Assembly (NCBI GenBank): GCA_029240475.1
Contig: JAREAF010000184.1
Location: forward strand, 1-6,262
DNA from: Rhodospirillales bacterium
GTDB taxonomy: Bacteria; Pseudomonadota; Alphaproteobacteria; JAREAF01
Direction of reading: 5' to 3'
Length of the DNA: 6,262 nucleotides
The position numbers and the translations under genes were made by a program. The notes under the pieces were generated by a model that saw only the letters and a list, made by a program, of their open reading frames with translations, had not been told where the DNA came from and did no database searches. Positions 1 through 6,262 of this stretch are shown here, piece after piece (position 1 is the stretch's first letter; each line of letters starts with the position of its first letter).

Positions 1-974
1 TGGCGCTTGATCGAATGGATGTCGCGGATCGCGGCGAAATCGAGATTGCGCCGCCAGACATAGGGCTTCAGATGCGCCAGGAATTCCGCCCCGGCCGCGA
101 GATCGCCGGCCACGGGCCGCGCCTTGATCATGGCGGCGCGCTCCCAGTTCTGGCCCATGCTCTCGTAATAGGTCTCGGCCGCCCGCACGGAGAGCGCCGG
201 AGGCGTCGAGGCGGGGTCGGGCCTCAGGCGCAGATCGACGCGGAAGACATAGCCGTCCGCCGTGCGATCTTGCAGCAGGCGCACGAGGCCGTGCGTCATC
301 CGCACGAAGCAATCCTGAACCGTCCGGCGCCCGGTATAGCGCGCCTTCTCGCGGTCGTAGAGGGCGATCAGGTCGATGTCGCTGGAGTAATTCAGCTCGC
401 CGGCGCCGAGCTTGCCCATGGCGATGAGGATGAAGCCGCTCCCGCGCTCCGGGTCCTCGGGGTGCGGCAGCTGCAACTCGCCGGCTTCCTGAGCCGCCGC
501 CAGCAGATGCGAGGTGGCGAGCCTGAGCGCGCGTCCGGCGAAATCGGAGAGGGCGCCCGTCACCTGGGCGAGGTCCCAGGCGCCGGCCGTGTCGGCGAGC
601 GCCACGGCGAGTGCGACGCGCCGACGGGCGATCCTCAGCTCGCGCATCAGCGCCGCTTCCGGCCTGCCCGCTCCGCTCGCGCCCAGCTCGGCCAGCGCGC
701 GGCCGATCGCCGCCTCGGGGCCCTCGCGAAACACGGTGACCGCGAAGGGCAGCTCCTCGACCAGAAGGCCGCTCAGGAACGGGCTCGACCCGAACAGGCC
801 GCTGAGGAGCCTGCCCGCGAGCGGATGCTCCCTCAGCTCCTGGGCCGCCAGCGCGGTCTCCTCGGGCTCGGCCCGCGCCCGTTCGGTCCAGCGGGCCAGC
901 ATCCTCTGCATCCGCTCGGGCTCGGCGGGGCGGGGCAAACGGTCCTCGAGGATGTTCAGCGCAATCTCGGGCAT
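1..974 (-). CDS. glnE: Bifunctional glutamine synthetase adenylyltransferase/adenylyl-removing enzyme, N-terminal part (3' end outside window)
   Basis: GlnE attaches AMP to, and removes it from, glutamine synthetase in the cytoplasm, tuning nitrogen assimilation in response to PII protein and glutamine. The visible 324 codons correspond to the N-terminal, adenylyl-removing nucleotidyltransferase domain. I read MGKLGAGELNYSSDIDL at residues 186-202, with the metal-binding pair Asp199 and Asp201. RVDLRLRP follows at 245-252, then a WERAAMIKARP block from Trp277 and a YVWRRNLDFAAIRDIHSIK stretch at the edge. The family is usually about 950 residues, so roughly the first third is present. I chose ATG at 974. 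An in-frame TGA at 1019-1017 limits extension, and the only other candidate is TTG at 998, which would add eight residues. Neither start has a strong ribosome binding site; a GAAGG sits only two bases before the ATG. The frame is uninterrupted. Family identity is secure from the motifs; the start is less so. Confidence 0.96.
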   Translation of the reverse strand, partial: MPEIALNILEDRLPRPAEPERMQRMLARWTERARAEPEETALAAQELREHPLAGRLLSGLFGSSPFLSGLLVEELPFAVTVFREGPEAAIGRALAELGASGAGRPEAALMRELRIARRRVALAVALADTAGAWDLAQVTGALSDFAGRALRLATSHLLAAAQEAGELQLPHPEDPERGSGFILIAMGKLGAGELNYSSDIDLIALYDREKARYTGRRTVQDCFVRMTHGLVRLLQDRTADGYVFRVDLRLRPDPASTPPALSVRAAETYYESMGQNWERAAMIKARPVAGDLAAGAEFLAHLKPYVWRRNLDFAAIRDIHSIKR

Positions 975-1061
975 GACCTTCGGCTCGAATTCGGGCAAAA
1001 CTCGTGGATCGACCGTTCAGGGGTCAAGTCGTACCCCATCTTTAGGACCAGCGCCCGGCCC
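975..1061. promoter_or_regulatory. Divergent gap between glnE and the AsmA-like gene
   Basis: These 87 bases separate two gene starts pointing away from each other, so promoters for both genes are expected here or just inside the coding regions. The gap is less G+C-rich than its flanks. It contains an 8-base palindrome, CGAATTCG, at 986-993, and a possible minus-strand promoter described separately. I see no convincing plus-strand -35/-10 pair. AGGA at 1044-1047 is the best ribosome binding site for the AsmA-like gene, but at 14 bases from the ATG it is further than ideal. Confidence 0.5.
999..1027 (-). promoter_or_regulatory. Weak candidate promoter for glnE
   Basis: On the minus strand, TTGACC (1027-1022), preceded by C as in many alphaproteobacterial -35 elements, is followed after 17 bases by CGAGTT (1004-999). 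The -35 match is good. The -10 match is poor, so this is a suggestion only. If real, transcription would begin close to the chosen glnE ATG, giving a very short leader. Confidence 0.2.
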
Positions 1062-4000
1062 ATGCGGAATGTGTTCCGCCACACCGCGATCCTGCTGCTC
1101 GAGATTCTCGCCGGGCTTCTGGCGGTCGCCATCATCGCCGGCGGAATACTGGCCGTGCGGCTGCAGGACGACGAGCCGCTGCGGCTCTCCTTCCTCACCC
1201 CATATCTCGAGCGCGGCCTGAACGACCTTGACCCGAACGTCCAGGTGAAGATCGCGGAGACCGTCCTCACCTGGTCCGACTGGCAGAGCCCCCTGGATCT
1301 GCGTGCGCGCAACGTCCAGGTCAGCGACGCCGAGGGCCACAGCCTCGCGATCCTGCCCGACATCGCCATCTCGCTCAGCGTTCCGGCGCTGCTGCTGGGG
1401 GAGATCGCGCCGTCGGCCATCGAAGTGGCCGGGCCGCGCCTGGTGGTCGTGCGCACCGCAGAGGGGCGGCTCCAGCTCGGACTGGGGGACAGCGAACGGC
1501 AGGAGGTGAATCCGATCGCGCCGGACCTGGCGATGCTGCTGCTGCAACCGGCCGAGGACGGCCGCCACCTGCGCCGGATCACGGTTCGGGAGGCAAGCGT
1601 CACCGTGGTCGACCGGCGCGCCGGAGAGGTCTGGCGGCTGCCGGCGGTGAATTTTCAATTGCGACGATCGAAGACCGGGGCGCGGGTCCGCGCCGATGCG
1701 GCCCTGGCCCAGCCCGAGCTGACCGCCTCGCTGCGCGCGGAGCTTTCGGTGCCCGCGGACGACGGTCCTGCCGCGGCCAACATAGAAGTCGCCGGGGCCG
1801 ACCCCAGAACGCTGGCGGCCCTCGCCGGGATTCCGGAAATCGCCCGATTGCGGCTGACGGTGGGCGGCGCGATCTCCGGTCTGATCGATCGCTCCGGCCA
1901 GGTGAGCGAGGTGAAGTTCTCGCTGGCCGCCGGCCAGGGCGCCATCGAGCTGCCGGAGCTCTATTCCGAGCCTTTGCCGATCGCCGGAGCCAATCTGCGG
2001 GGCCGCTTGTCCCAAGCCTTCGACCGGCTGGAACTCGATGCCGCCGAGCTGACCATCCTCGACGGGCCGACCCTGACCTTGTCCGGAAACGCCGCCGGCC
2101 TCGCTTCTCCCGATTTCATCACCGTCGAAGCCTCGCTGGCCAGCGAAGCGGCCAGCATCGAGACCGTGCTGCGCTACTGGCCGGAAAGGCTCGGGCCGGC
2201 CGCGCGCAAATGGATCTCCGAGAACATCGCCGGCGGCACGGCGGAGGAGGGCAACGTGCAGCTTGCCCTGCTCATCCCGCGCGCCCAGCCCGGAAAGGCG
2301 GAGGTGAAACGCGCCGAAGGCTATTTCCGGGGCAGCAACTTGACGGTCACTTACCTCAAGGGCCTGCCGCCGCTTGAGGGCGTGGCGGGCGAGGGCAGGC
2401 TCAGCGGAAACGCGCTCACCATGACGATCGGCTCGGCGCATAGCGGGGCGCTGAAGGTCGAAAGCGGCACCGTGGAGGTGGGCAATCTCGACGGAGAGCC
2501 GGAGATCGTCACCATCGACGGGCAGGTGAAGGGACCGTTGCGCGAGGCTCTGGAGCTGCTCGATCGCGACCGGCTCGCCTATCCGCGCCGGATCGGCCTG
2601 GACCCCAGGACCGCGTCCGGCTCGGCCGAGGCGCATCTCTGGTTCCGCCTTCCGGCCGAGAAGGACGTGAAGATCGAGGATGTGCAGATCAGGGTCGAGG
2701 CGAAGCTCTTCGACGCGGCTCTGACGGAGGCTGCGTTCGGCGCGCCGATCCGCGACGGGCGGCTGGACCTGGCGGTCGACACCAAGGGCCTGACCATGTC
2801 CGGCACGGCTGCGATCGCCGATACCCCGACGCGCCTGGAATGGCGCGAGAATTTCCGGAAGGCGGAATTCGACACGCGCATCTCCGCCGAGATGACGCCC
2901 GATACGCGGGCGCGGGCCGCGCTCGGGCTTCACACCGCGCCATGGGTGGAAGGGCCCACGCCGCTGCAGATCCTCTACACCCGCTCCGGCGATGCGGCGA
3001 GCGCAGAGCTCACCGCGGACTTGACCCGCGCCGCGATGACGGCCGAGCCCCTGCTCTGGAGCAAGGAAGCCGGCGTTCCGGGCCGGGCGCGTGCGCGCTT
3101 GTCCTTGCGCAAGCGGGACGTCACCGGGTTGACCGGCGTCACGGTCGAGGCCGGAGACCTCAGCCTCGCCGGAAATGTCTCGCTCGGCGGCGCCTCGGGC
3201 GCCCCGACCCGCATCGCCCTCGACCGGCTCGCCTGGGGCGGCTCGCGGCTGGAGGGCGTCCAGGTCGAGCTGGGCTCCTCGACCGTCGTGCGCATCGCGT
3301 CCGGCATCCTCGATGCAGGGCCGTTCCTCGATCGCCGCAAGGAAGAATCGGCGACGCCCGACGGCGAGGAAGAGGAACCCGGCGAGCCGTTCCAGCTGAA
3401 GGCCCCCCAGCTTTCGCAGCTGCGGACCGGGGAAGACCGCGGCCTTGCGCCGGCCTCGCTCGACCTCTCCCATGACGGCGATCGCTGGCAGTCCGCCGAG
3501 ATCTCGGGCGGGCTCCCGGGCGGCAAGACGATGTCGGTGCGGTACGGCACCAACCCGGCGACCGGCCGGCGCGCGCTGCGCGTGACCAGCGACGATGCGG
3601 GCGCCCTGCTGCGCACGGCGCGGCTGGTCGAGACGGTGGTCGGAGGAAATCTGACGATCGAGGGCGAGGCGGCGGAGCCGGGCTCGGCCGCCCCCTTGCC
3701 AGTCCGGGCGGAGATCCAGGACTACCGCGTGGTGCGCGGCAAGGTGATGGCCAAGATCCTCCAGCAGGCCAAGCTCGAGGACATCAACAGCCTGCTCGCG
3801 CAGGAGGGCATTCCCTTCGCCCGCTTCACCGGCAAAATGGTCCTGACCGACGAGCGCATCGATATCGAGAAGGCGCGCGCCTACGGCGCCGCCCTCGGCA
3901 TCACCGCCAAGGGCAGGATCGACCTCGATGCCGATCAGGTGCAGATCGAGGGGACGATCGTGCCGGCCTATGTGGTGAGCCAGGTCATCGGCGAGATCCC

Positions 4001-4217
4001 GCTGATCGGGCGCATCCTGACCGGGGGGGAGGGCGAGGGGCTGTTCGCGGCGACCTACCGCGCGGAGGGACCGCTCGACGATCCGAAGGTCTCGGTCAAT
4101 CCACTCGCTGCGCTCGCGCCCGGCTTCCTGCGCGGCCTGTTCAACATCTTCGATGGCGGCGGGAACGGCGGAGGGGAGGCGGATTACACGCCCTTGCCCC
4201 CGCGCGAGGCCAAGTGA
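1062..4217 (+). CDS. AsmA-like / DUF3971 (YhdP-type) inner-membrane-anchored envelope protein
   Basis: This is a complete 1051-residue protein of the AsmA-like superfamily (relatives: AsmA, YhdP, TamB). Family members are anchored in the inner membrane, extend into the periplasm as long beta-rich structures, and are linked to phospholipid transport to the outer membrane. One N-terminal membrane helix (about residues 8-32) follows MRNVFR. A periplasmic region contains FLTPYLERGL, then LTWSDWQSPLDLRARNVQV, typical of the alphaproteobacterial form. A YWPERLGPAARKWISENI block at about 372-389 marks the DUF3971 region. The AsmA-like C-terminal region (about 962-1030) carries GTIVPAYVVSQVIGEIPLIG, TGGEGEGLFAATY and GPLDDPKVSVNPLAALAPGF. 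Residues 758-775 form an acidic, probably disordered linker, and the tail is glycine-rich. I chose ATG at 1062 because membrane-anchor sequence begins there; the open frame further upstream is glnE antisense. GTG at 1071 is an alternative start. Exact substrate and role here are inferred from family only. Confidence 0.9.
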   Translation: MRNVFRHTAILLLEILAGLLAVAIIAGGILAVRLQDDEPLRLSFLTPYLERGLNDLDPNVQVKIAETVLTWSDWQSPLDLRARNVQVSDAEGHSLAILPDIAISLSVPALLLGEIAPSAIEVAGPRLVVVRTAEGRLQLGLGDSERQEVNPIAPDLAMLLLQPAEDGRHLRRITVREASVTVVDRRAGEVWRLPAVNFQLRRSKTGARVRADAALAQPELTASLRAELSVPADDGPAAANIEVAGADPRTLAALAGIPEIARLRLTVGGAISGLIDRSGQVSEVKFSLAAGQGAIELPELYSEPLPIAGANLRGRLSQAFDRLELDAAELTILDGPTLTLSGNAAGLASPDFITVEASLASEAASIETVLRYWPERLGPAARKWISENIAGGTAEEGNVQLALLIPRAQPGKAEVKRAEGYFRGSNLTVTYLKGLPPLEGVAGEGRLSGNALTMTIGSAHSGALKVESGTVEVGNLDGEPEIVTIDGQVKGPLREALELLDRDRLAYPRRIGLDPRTASGSAEAHLWFRLPAEKDVKIEDVQIRVEAKLFDAALTEAAFGAPIRDGRLDLAVDTKGLTMSGTAAIADTPTRLEWRENFRKAEFDTRISAEMTPDTRARAALGLHTAPWVEGPTPLQILYTRSGDAASAELTADLTRAAMTAEPLLWSKEAGVPGRARARLSLRKRDVTGLTGVTVEAGDLSLAGNVSLGGASGAPTRIALDRLAWGGSRLEGVQVELGSSTVVRIASGILDAGPFLDRRKEESATPDGEEEEPGEPFQLKAPQLSQLRTGEDRGLAPASLDLSHDGDRWQSAEISGGLPGGKTMSVRYGTNPATGRRALRVTSDDAGALLRTARLVETVVGGNLTIEGEAAEPGSAAPLPVRAEIQDYRVVRGKVMAKILQQAKLEDINSLLAQEGIPFARFTGKMVLTDERIDIEKARAYGAALGITAKGRIDLDADQVQIEGTIVPAYVVSQVIGEIPLIGRILTGGEGEGLFAATYRAEGPLDDPKVSVNPLAALAPGFLRGLFNIFDGGGNGGGEADYTPLPPREAK

Positions 4218-4220
4218 TCA
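4215..4220. other. Abutting convergent stop codons
   Basis: The plus-strand TGA of the AsmA-like gene (4215-4217) touches the reverse-complemented TGA of tyrS (4218-4220), together forming the palindrome TGATCA. There is no intergenic base, so 3' untranslated RNA and any terminator of each gene must lie within the other gene's coding sequence. Confidence 0.97.
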
Positions 4221-5471
4221 GCCCGCTTCGACCAGCGCGTGGCGCTTCTTGCCCACGGAGAGCTTGATCAGCCCCTGGCCGTCGAGATCGGCCGAGGTCA
4301 CCGGGCGCATCTCGTCGTCGATGGCGGCATCGTTCAGCTTCGCGCCGCCCGCCTTGATGAGGCGACGCGCCTCGCCCTTGCTGGCCGCCAAGCCGGCGCG
4401 GTGCAGCAGCTCGAAAGCGGGGATGCCGCGATCCAGCTCCGCGCGCCCGATCGCGATTTTCGGCAGAGCCTCGCCGCTCGCGCCCTCCTCGAAGGTGCGG
4501 CGCGCGGTCTCGGCGGCGGCTTGGGCGGCGGCCCGGCCGTGCGCGAGCGCGGTCGCTTCGGTCGCCAGGATCTTCTTGCTCTCGTTGCGCTCGGCGCCTT
4601 CGAGCCGCTCCAGCCGGGCGATCTCGTCCATCGGCAGCTCGGTGAAGAGCCTGAGGAAGCGGCCGACATCTGCGTCCTCGACGTTGCGCCAGAACTGCCA
4701 GTACTCGTAGGGCGACAGCCTCTCGGCGTTCAGCCAAACGGCGCCCGTCGCCGTCTTGCCCATCTTAGCCCCGGAGGCTGTGGTGATCAGGGGCGTCGTC
4801 AACCCATAGAGCGCGCGTCCGTCGAGGCGGCGGCCGAGCTCCACGCCGTTGACGATGTTGCCCCACTGGTCCGACCCGCCCATCTGGAGCTTGCAGTCGT
4901 AGCGTCGGGCCAGCTCGACGAAGTCGTAGGCCTGTAGCAGCATGTAATTGAATTCGAGGAAGGTCAGCGGCTGCTCGCGCTCGAGCCTGAGGCGGACCGA
5001 ATCGAAGGTCAGCATGCGGTTGATGGTGAAGTGCCGGCCGACCTCGCGCAGGAACTCGATATAGCCGAGCCGGTCGAGCCATTCGGCATTGTTCGCCATG
5101 ACGGCGTCGGACGGGCCGCGGCCGAATCCCAAGAACTTCTCGAACACGCTGCGGATGCCGGCCATGTTGCGGGCGATCTGCTCCTCGGTCAGAAGCTGGC
5201 GCTGCTCGTCCTTGCCGGAGGGATCGCCGACCTTGGTCGTGCCGCCGCCCATGAGCACGATCGGCCGATGGCCGCAGCGCTGGAACAGGCGCAGCAGCAT
5301 GATCGAGACGAGGCTGCCCACATGCAGGGAGTCCGCCGTGCAGTCATAGCCGACATAGGCGGTGAGGGAGCCCTCGCGCAGCTCGCGGTCCAGGCCCTGC
5401 GCATCGGTGCAGTCCTGGACGAAGCCGCGCTCGATCGCGATGCGCAGGAAATCGGATTTGACGGCGCTCAC
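4218..5471 (-). CDS. tyrS: Tyrosine--tRNA ligase
   Basis: This class I aminoacyl-tRNA synthetase activates tyrosine with ATP and charges tRNA-Tyr in the cytoplasm. The protein is complete at 417 residues from the GTG start, the usual bacterial length. Visible motifs (GTG numbering) are YVGYDCTADSLHVGSL with the HIGH-type HVGS at 50-53, MGGGTTKVGDPSGK at about 74-87, LQAYDF near 179-184, MGGSDQWGNIVNG near 197-209, and the KMSKS-type loop KMGKT at 236-240 followed by AVWL. A C-terminal S4-type RNA-binding domain spans about 351-415 (LLHRAGLAASKGEARRLIKAG...). I prefer GTG at 5471 because the protein then begins VSAVKSDFLR, as relatives do, and AAGG at 5479-5476 lies four bases before it. TTG at 5492 would add seven unconvincing residues and has no ribosome binding site. 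The gene is divergent from anmK and converges directly on the AsmA-like gene. Confidence 0.97.
   Translation of the reverse strand: MSAVKSDFLRIAIERGFVQDCTDAQGLDRELREGSLTAYVGYDCTADSLHVGSLVSIMLLRLFQRCGHRPIVLMGGGTTKVGDPSGKDEQRQLLTEEQIARNMAGIRSVFEKFLGFGRGPSDAVMANNAEWLDRLGYIEFLREVGRHFTINRMLTFDSVRLRLEREQPLTFLEFNYMLLQAYDFVELARRYDCKLQMGGSDQWGNIVNGVELGRRLDGRALYGLTTPLITTASGAKMGKTATGAVWLNAERLSPYEYWQFWRNVEDADVGRFLRLFTELPMDEIARLERLEGAERNESKKILATEATALAHGRAAAQAAAETARRTFEEGASGEALPKIAIGRAELDRGIPAFELLHRAGLAASKGEARRLIKAGGAKLNDAAIDDEMRPVTSADLDGQGLIKLSVGKKRHALVEAG
4234..4246 (+). terminator. Weak terminator-like hairpin downstream of the AsmA-like gene, inside tyrS
   Basis: AGCGC (4234-4238), loop GTG, and GCGCT (4242-4246) form a five-base-pair stem, followed on the plus strand by TCTT. 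It lies 17 bases after the AsmA-like stop, within the last codons of tyrS (the KKRHALVEA region). The stem is short and the T run poor. It may reflect only lysine, arginine and alanine codons of tyrS. Confidence 0.2.
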
Positions 5472-5495
5472 GGGACCTTGGACTCTCTGCAAAGG

Positions 5496-5512
5496 GCCGG
5501 CGGGCGGCCGGC
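5496..5512. repeat. Inverted repeat in the tyrS leader
   Basis: GCCGGC at 5496-5501 and again at 5507-5512 flank the five bases GGGCG. Each copy is itself a palindrome, so the pair can be read as a direct or an inverted repeat. As RNA it would form a six-base-pair all-G/C stem, 25-41 bases before the tyrS GTG. Such words arise easily in high-G+C DNA. Confidence 0.5.
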
Positions 5513-5541
5513 TTGCTGGAAGGGCGCCCCTTTACCACAAT
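5513..5541 (+). promoter_or_regulatory. Weak candidate promoter for anmK
   Basis: TTGCTG (5513-5518) and CACAAT (5536-5541) are separated by 17 bases. The -10 matches consensus at four of six positions and the -35 only in its TTG. It would give a leader of roughly 25 bases before the anmK ATG, with the ribosome binding site placed properly inside it. Confidence 0.25.
5520..5532. repeat. Short inverted repeat in the tyrS-anmK gap
   Basis: AAGGG (5520-5524), spacer CGC, and CCCTT (5528-5532) form a perfect five-base inverted repeat. The nested GGGCGCCC (5522-5529) is a perfect palindrome. The site overlaps the candidate tyrS -10 and lies in the spacer of the candidate anmK promoter, so it could be a protein-binding site. 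No regulator is identifiable from it. Confidence 0.45.
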
Positions 5542-5557
5542 CGCGCGCGGCGCACAA
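5529..5557 (-). promoter_or_regulatory. Weak candidate promoter for tyrS
   Basis: On the minus strand TTGTGC (5557-5552) is followed after 17 bases by TAAAGG (5534-5529). Spacing is ideal, but both hexamers match consensus only partly. The -10 element would lie about 58 bases before the GTG start, leaving a leader that includes the GCCGGC repeat. Confidence 0.22.
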
Positions 5558-5560
5558 AGC

Positions 5561-5565
5561 GGAGG
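5561..5565 (+). promoter_or_regulatory. Ribosome binding site of anmK
   Basis: GGAGG lies seven bases before the ATG at 5573. It is the clearest Shine-Dalgarno sequence in the window and fixes the anmK start. Confidence 0.85.
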
Positions 5566-5572
5566 CACAGCC

Positions 5573-6262
5573 ATGGGTCCGGATCCCGTCCTCGCCCTCG
5601 GGCTGATGAGCGGCACCTCCATGGACGGCATCGATGCCGCGCTGATCGAGACCGACGGTCAGGCGAAGGTACAGCCGGTCGCCTTCGTGACCCAAGCCTA
5701 CGATCCCGCTTTCCGCAGGCGCCTCGCCGAGGCGGTCGCGTCGGGCCGCGCCGGGGTGGCGCTCGAAGAGGAGCTGACGCGCAAGCACGCCGATGCCGTC
5801 CGAAGCTTGCTGGGCGAAGCCGGAGTGGACGCGAAGGATGTCGCGCTCATCGGCTTTCACGGCCACACCATCTTCCACGCGCCGGCGGAGCGGCGCACCG
5901 TGCAGATCGGCGACGGCGCGTTGCTGGCGAAGCTCACCGGCATCGCCGTGGTGAACGATTTCCGCACGGCGGATGTGGCCGCCGGAGGGGAGGGCGCGCC
6001 TCTGGCGCCGGTGTTCCATCGCGCCATCGCCGGGACCCTGGAGAAACCGGCCGCGGTGCTCAATATCGGCGGGGTCGCCAACGTGACCTGGATCGGCCGC
6101 GACGGGGCGCTGCTCGCCTTCGACACCGGTCCAGGAAACGCGCTGATCGATGATTGGGCGCTGACGCATACGGGCTCTCCCGTGGACCAAGGGGGCCGGC
6201 TCGCCGCCGCCGGGCGGGTGGAGGAGCGCATCCTCTCCGAGCTGGCGGCCGATTCCTATTTC
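5573..6262 (+). CDS. anmK: Anhydro-N-acetylmuramic acid kinase, N-terminal part (3' end outside window)
   Basis: AnmK hydrolyses the 1,6-anhydro ring of anhydro-N-acetylmuramic acid and phosphorylates the sugar, giving MurNAc-6-phosphate. This is a cytoplasmic step of peptidoglycan recycling, in which MurQ normally acts next. The window holds 230 uninterrupted codons of a family usually near 370 residues, so about 60 percent is present. Motifs of the ASKHA-type sugar kinase fold are clear: LGLMSGTSMDGIDAAL at residues 9-24 (phosphate-binding loop), GFHGHTIFH at 94-102, QIGDG at 111-115, VVNDFRTADVAAGGEGAPLA at 126-145, LNIGGVANVTW at 163-173, and FDTGPGNALIDDW at 183-195. Asp134, in the RTADVAAGG stretch, is probably the catalytic base by analogy with characterised AnmK enzymes. 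ATG at 5573 is supported by the upstream GGAGG. The gene diverges from tyrS, a pairing I recall as common in alphaproteobacteria. No murQ or other recycling gene is visible. Confidence 0.96.
   Translation, partial: MGPDPVLALGLMSGTSMDGIDAALIETDGQAKVQPVAFVTQAYDPAFRRRLAEAVASGRAGVALEEELTRKHADAVRSLLGEAGVDAKDVALIGFHGHTIFHAPAERRTVQIGDGALLAKLTGIAVVNDFRTADVAAGGEGAPLAPVFHRAIAGTLEKPAAVLNIGGVANVTWIGRDGALLAFDTGPGNALIDDWALTHTGSPVDQGGRLAAAGRVEERILSELAADSYF

Larger units (their letters stand above)
5472..5572. promoter_or_regulatory. Divergent control region between tyrS and anmK
   Basis: These 101 bases should carry the promoters of both genes. They contain two compact G+C-rich inverted repeats, one weak candidate promoter per strand, and a clear ribosome binding site for anmK, all listed separately. 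The A+T-richest part, around 5531-5541, is the most likely place for -10 elements. I see no T-box or tRNA-like leader before tyrS. Confidence 0.6.

Noticed and set aside
1017..3473. An 818-codon open frame on the minus strand opposite the AsmA-like gene
   Set aside because: Its translation is rich in arginine, glycine, histidine and glutamine with no recognisable domain. It is the expected antisense shadow of a high-G+C gene and overlaps a clearly recognised protein.
4752..4766. KMGKT in place of the textbook KMSKS signature in TyrS
   Set aside because: Bacterial TyrS enzymes commonly carry variants such as KFGKT or KMGKT, and the following AVWL is typical, so this is not a defect.
4239..5606. 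Plus-strand open frames opposite tyrS (4239-4937 and 5031-5606)
   Set aside because: tyrS motifs cover this region without a break. The plus-strand translations look like antisense shadows, with compositional bias and no motifs.
5468..6190. A 240-codon minus-strand frame and a 263-codon plus-strand frame (5362-6153) across anmK
   Set aside because: Both overlap the well-supported anmK frame, which has a ribosome binding site and continuous family motifs. The competing translations show no domains.
1..6262. CRISPR array, insertion sequence, tRNA, rRNA or horizontally acquired island
   Set aside because: I saw no regularly spaced repeats, transposase-like protein, terminal inverted repeats, cloverleaf sequence or change in base composition. 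All strongly supported genes are core chromosomal families with similar codon use.

Overview
This is an ordinary, densely coding chromosomal window of high G+C DNA. It most resembles an alphaproteobacterium. That placement is an inference from three things: alphaproteobacterial-looking protein sequences (TyrS beginning VSAVKSDFLR, and an AsmA/YhdP-type protein with a YWPE...AR.WI block), strong G/C preference at third codon positions, and the divergent tyrS-anmK pair beside an AsmA-like gene. I cannot name the genus. All four genes belong to familiar families. I saw no mobile element, CRISPR array, tRNA or rRNA.

Layout from left to right. (1) Positions 1-974, minus strand: the N-terminal third of glnE, the bifunctional adenylyltransferase/adenylyl-removing enzyme of glutamine synthetase. 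It runs off the left edge. (2) Positions 975-1061: an 87-base divergent gap. (3) Positions 1062-4217, plus strand: a complete 1051-residue membrane-anchored AsmA-like/DUF3971 (YhdP-type) protein. (4) Positions 4218-5471, minus strand: tyrS, tyrosyl-tRNA synthetase, convergent with the AsmA-like gene. The two stop codons abut with no base between them. (5) Positions 5472-5572: a 101-base divergent gap with two short G+C-rich inverted repeats and a good ribosome binding site for the next gene. (6) Positions 5573-6262, plus strand: the first 230 codons of anmK, anhydro-N-acetylmuramic acid kinase, which runs off the right edge.

The genes do not form one operon, because strand alternates at every junction (-, +, -, +). 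Functionally they cover nitrogen-assimilation control (GlnE), envelope or lipid homeostasis (AsmA-like), translation (TyrS) and cell-wall recycling (AnmK). AnmK and the AsmA-like protein both concern the envelope, but nothing here shows that they work together.

The main annotation hazard is long false open frames on the opposite strands. The AsmA-like frame stays open almost to base 1, through the antisense of glnE, and an 818-codon frame lies opposite the AsmA-like gene. The two edge-truncated genes, glnE and anmK, were recognised by translating their strands directly. I found no convincing new system. The points most worth a second look are the abutting stop codons, the inverted repeats between tyrS and anmK, and the variable acidic linker of the AsmA-like protein.
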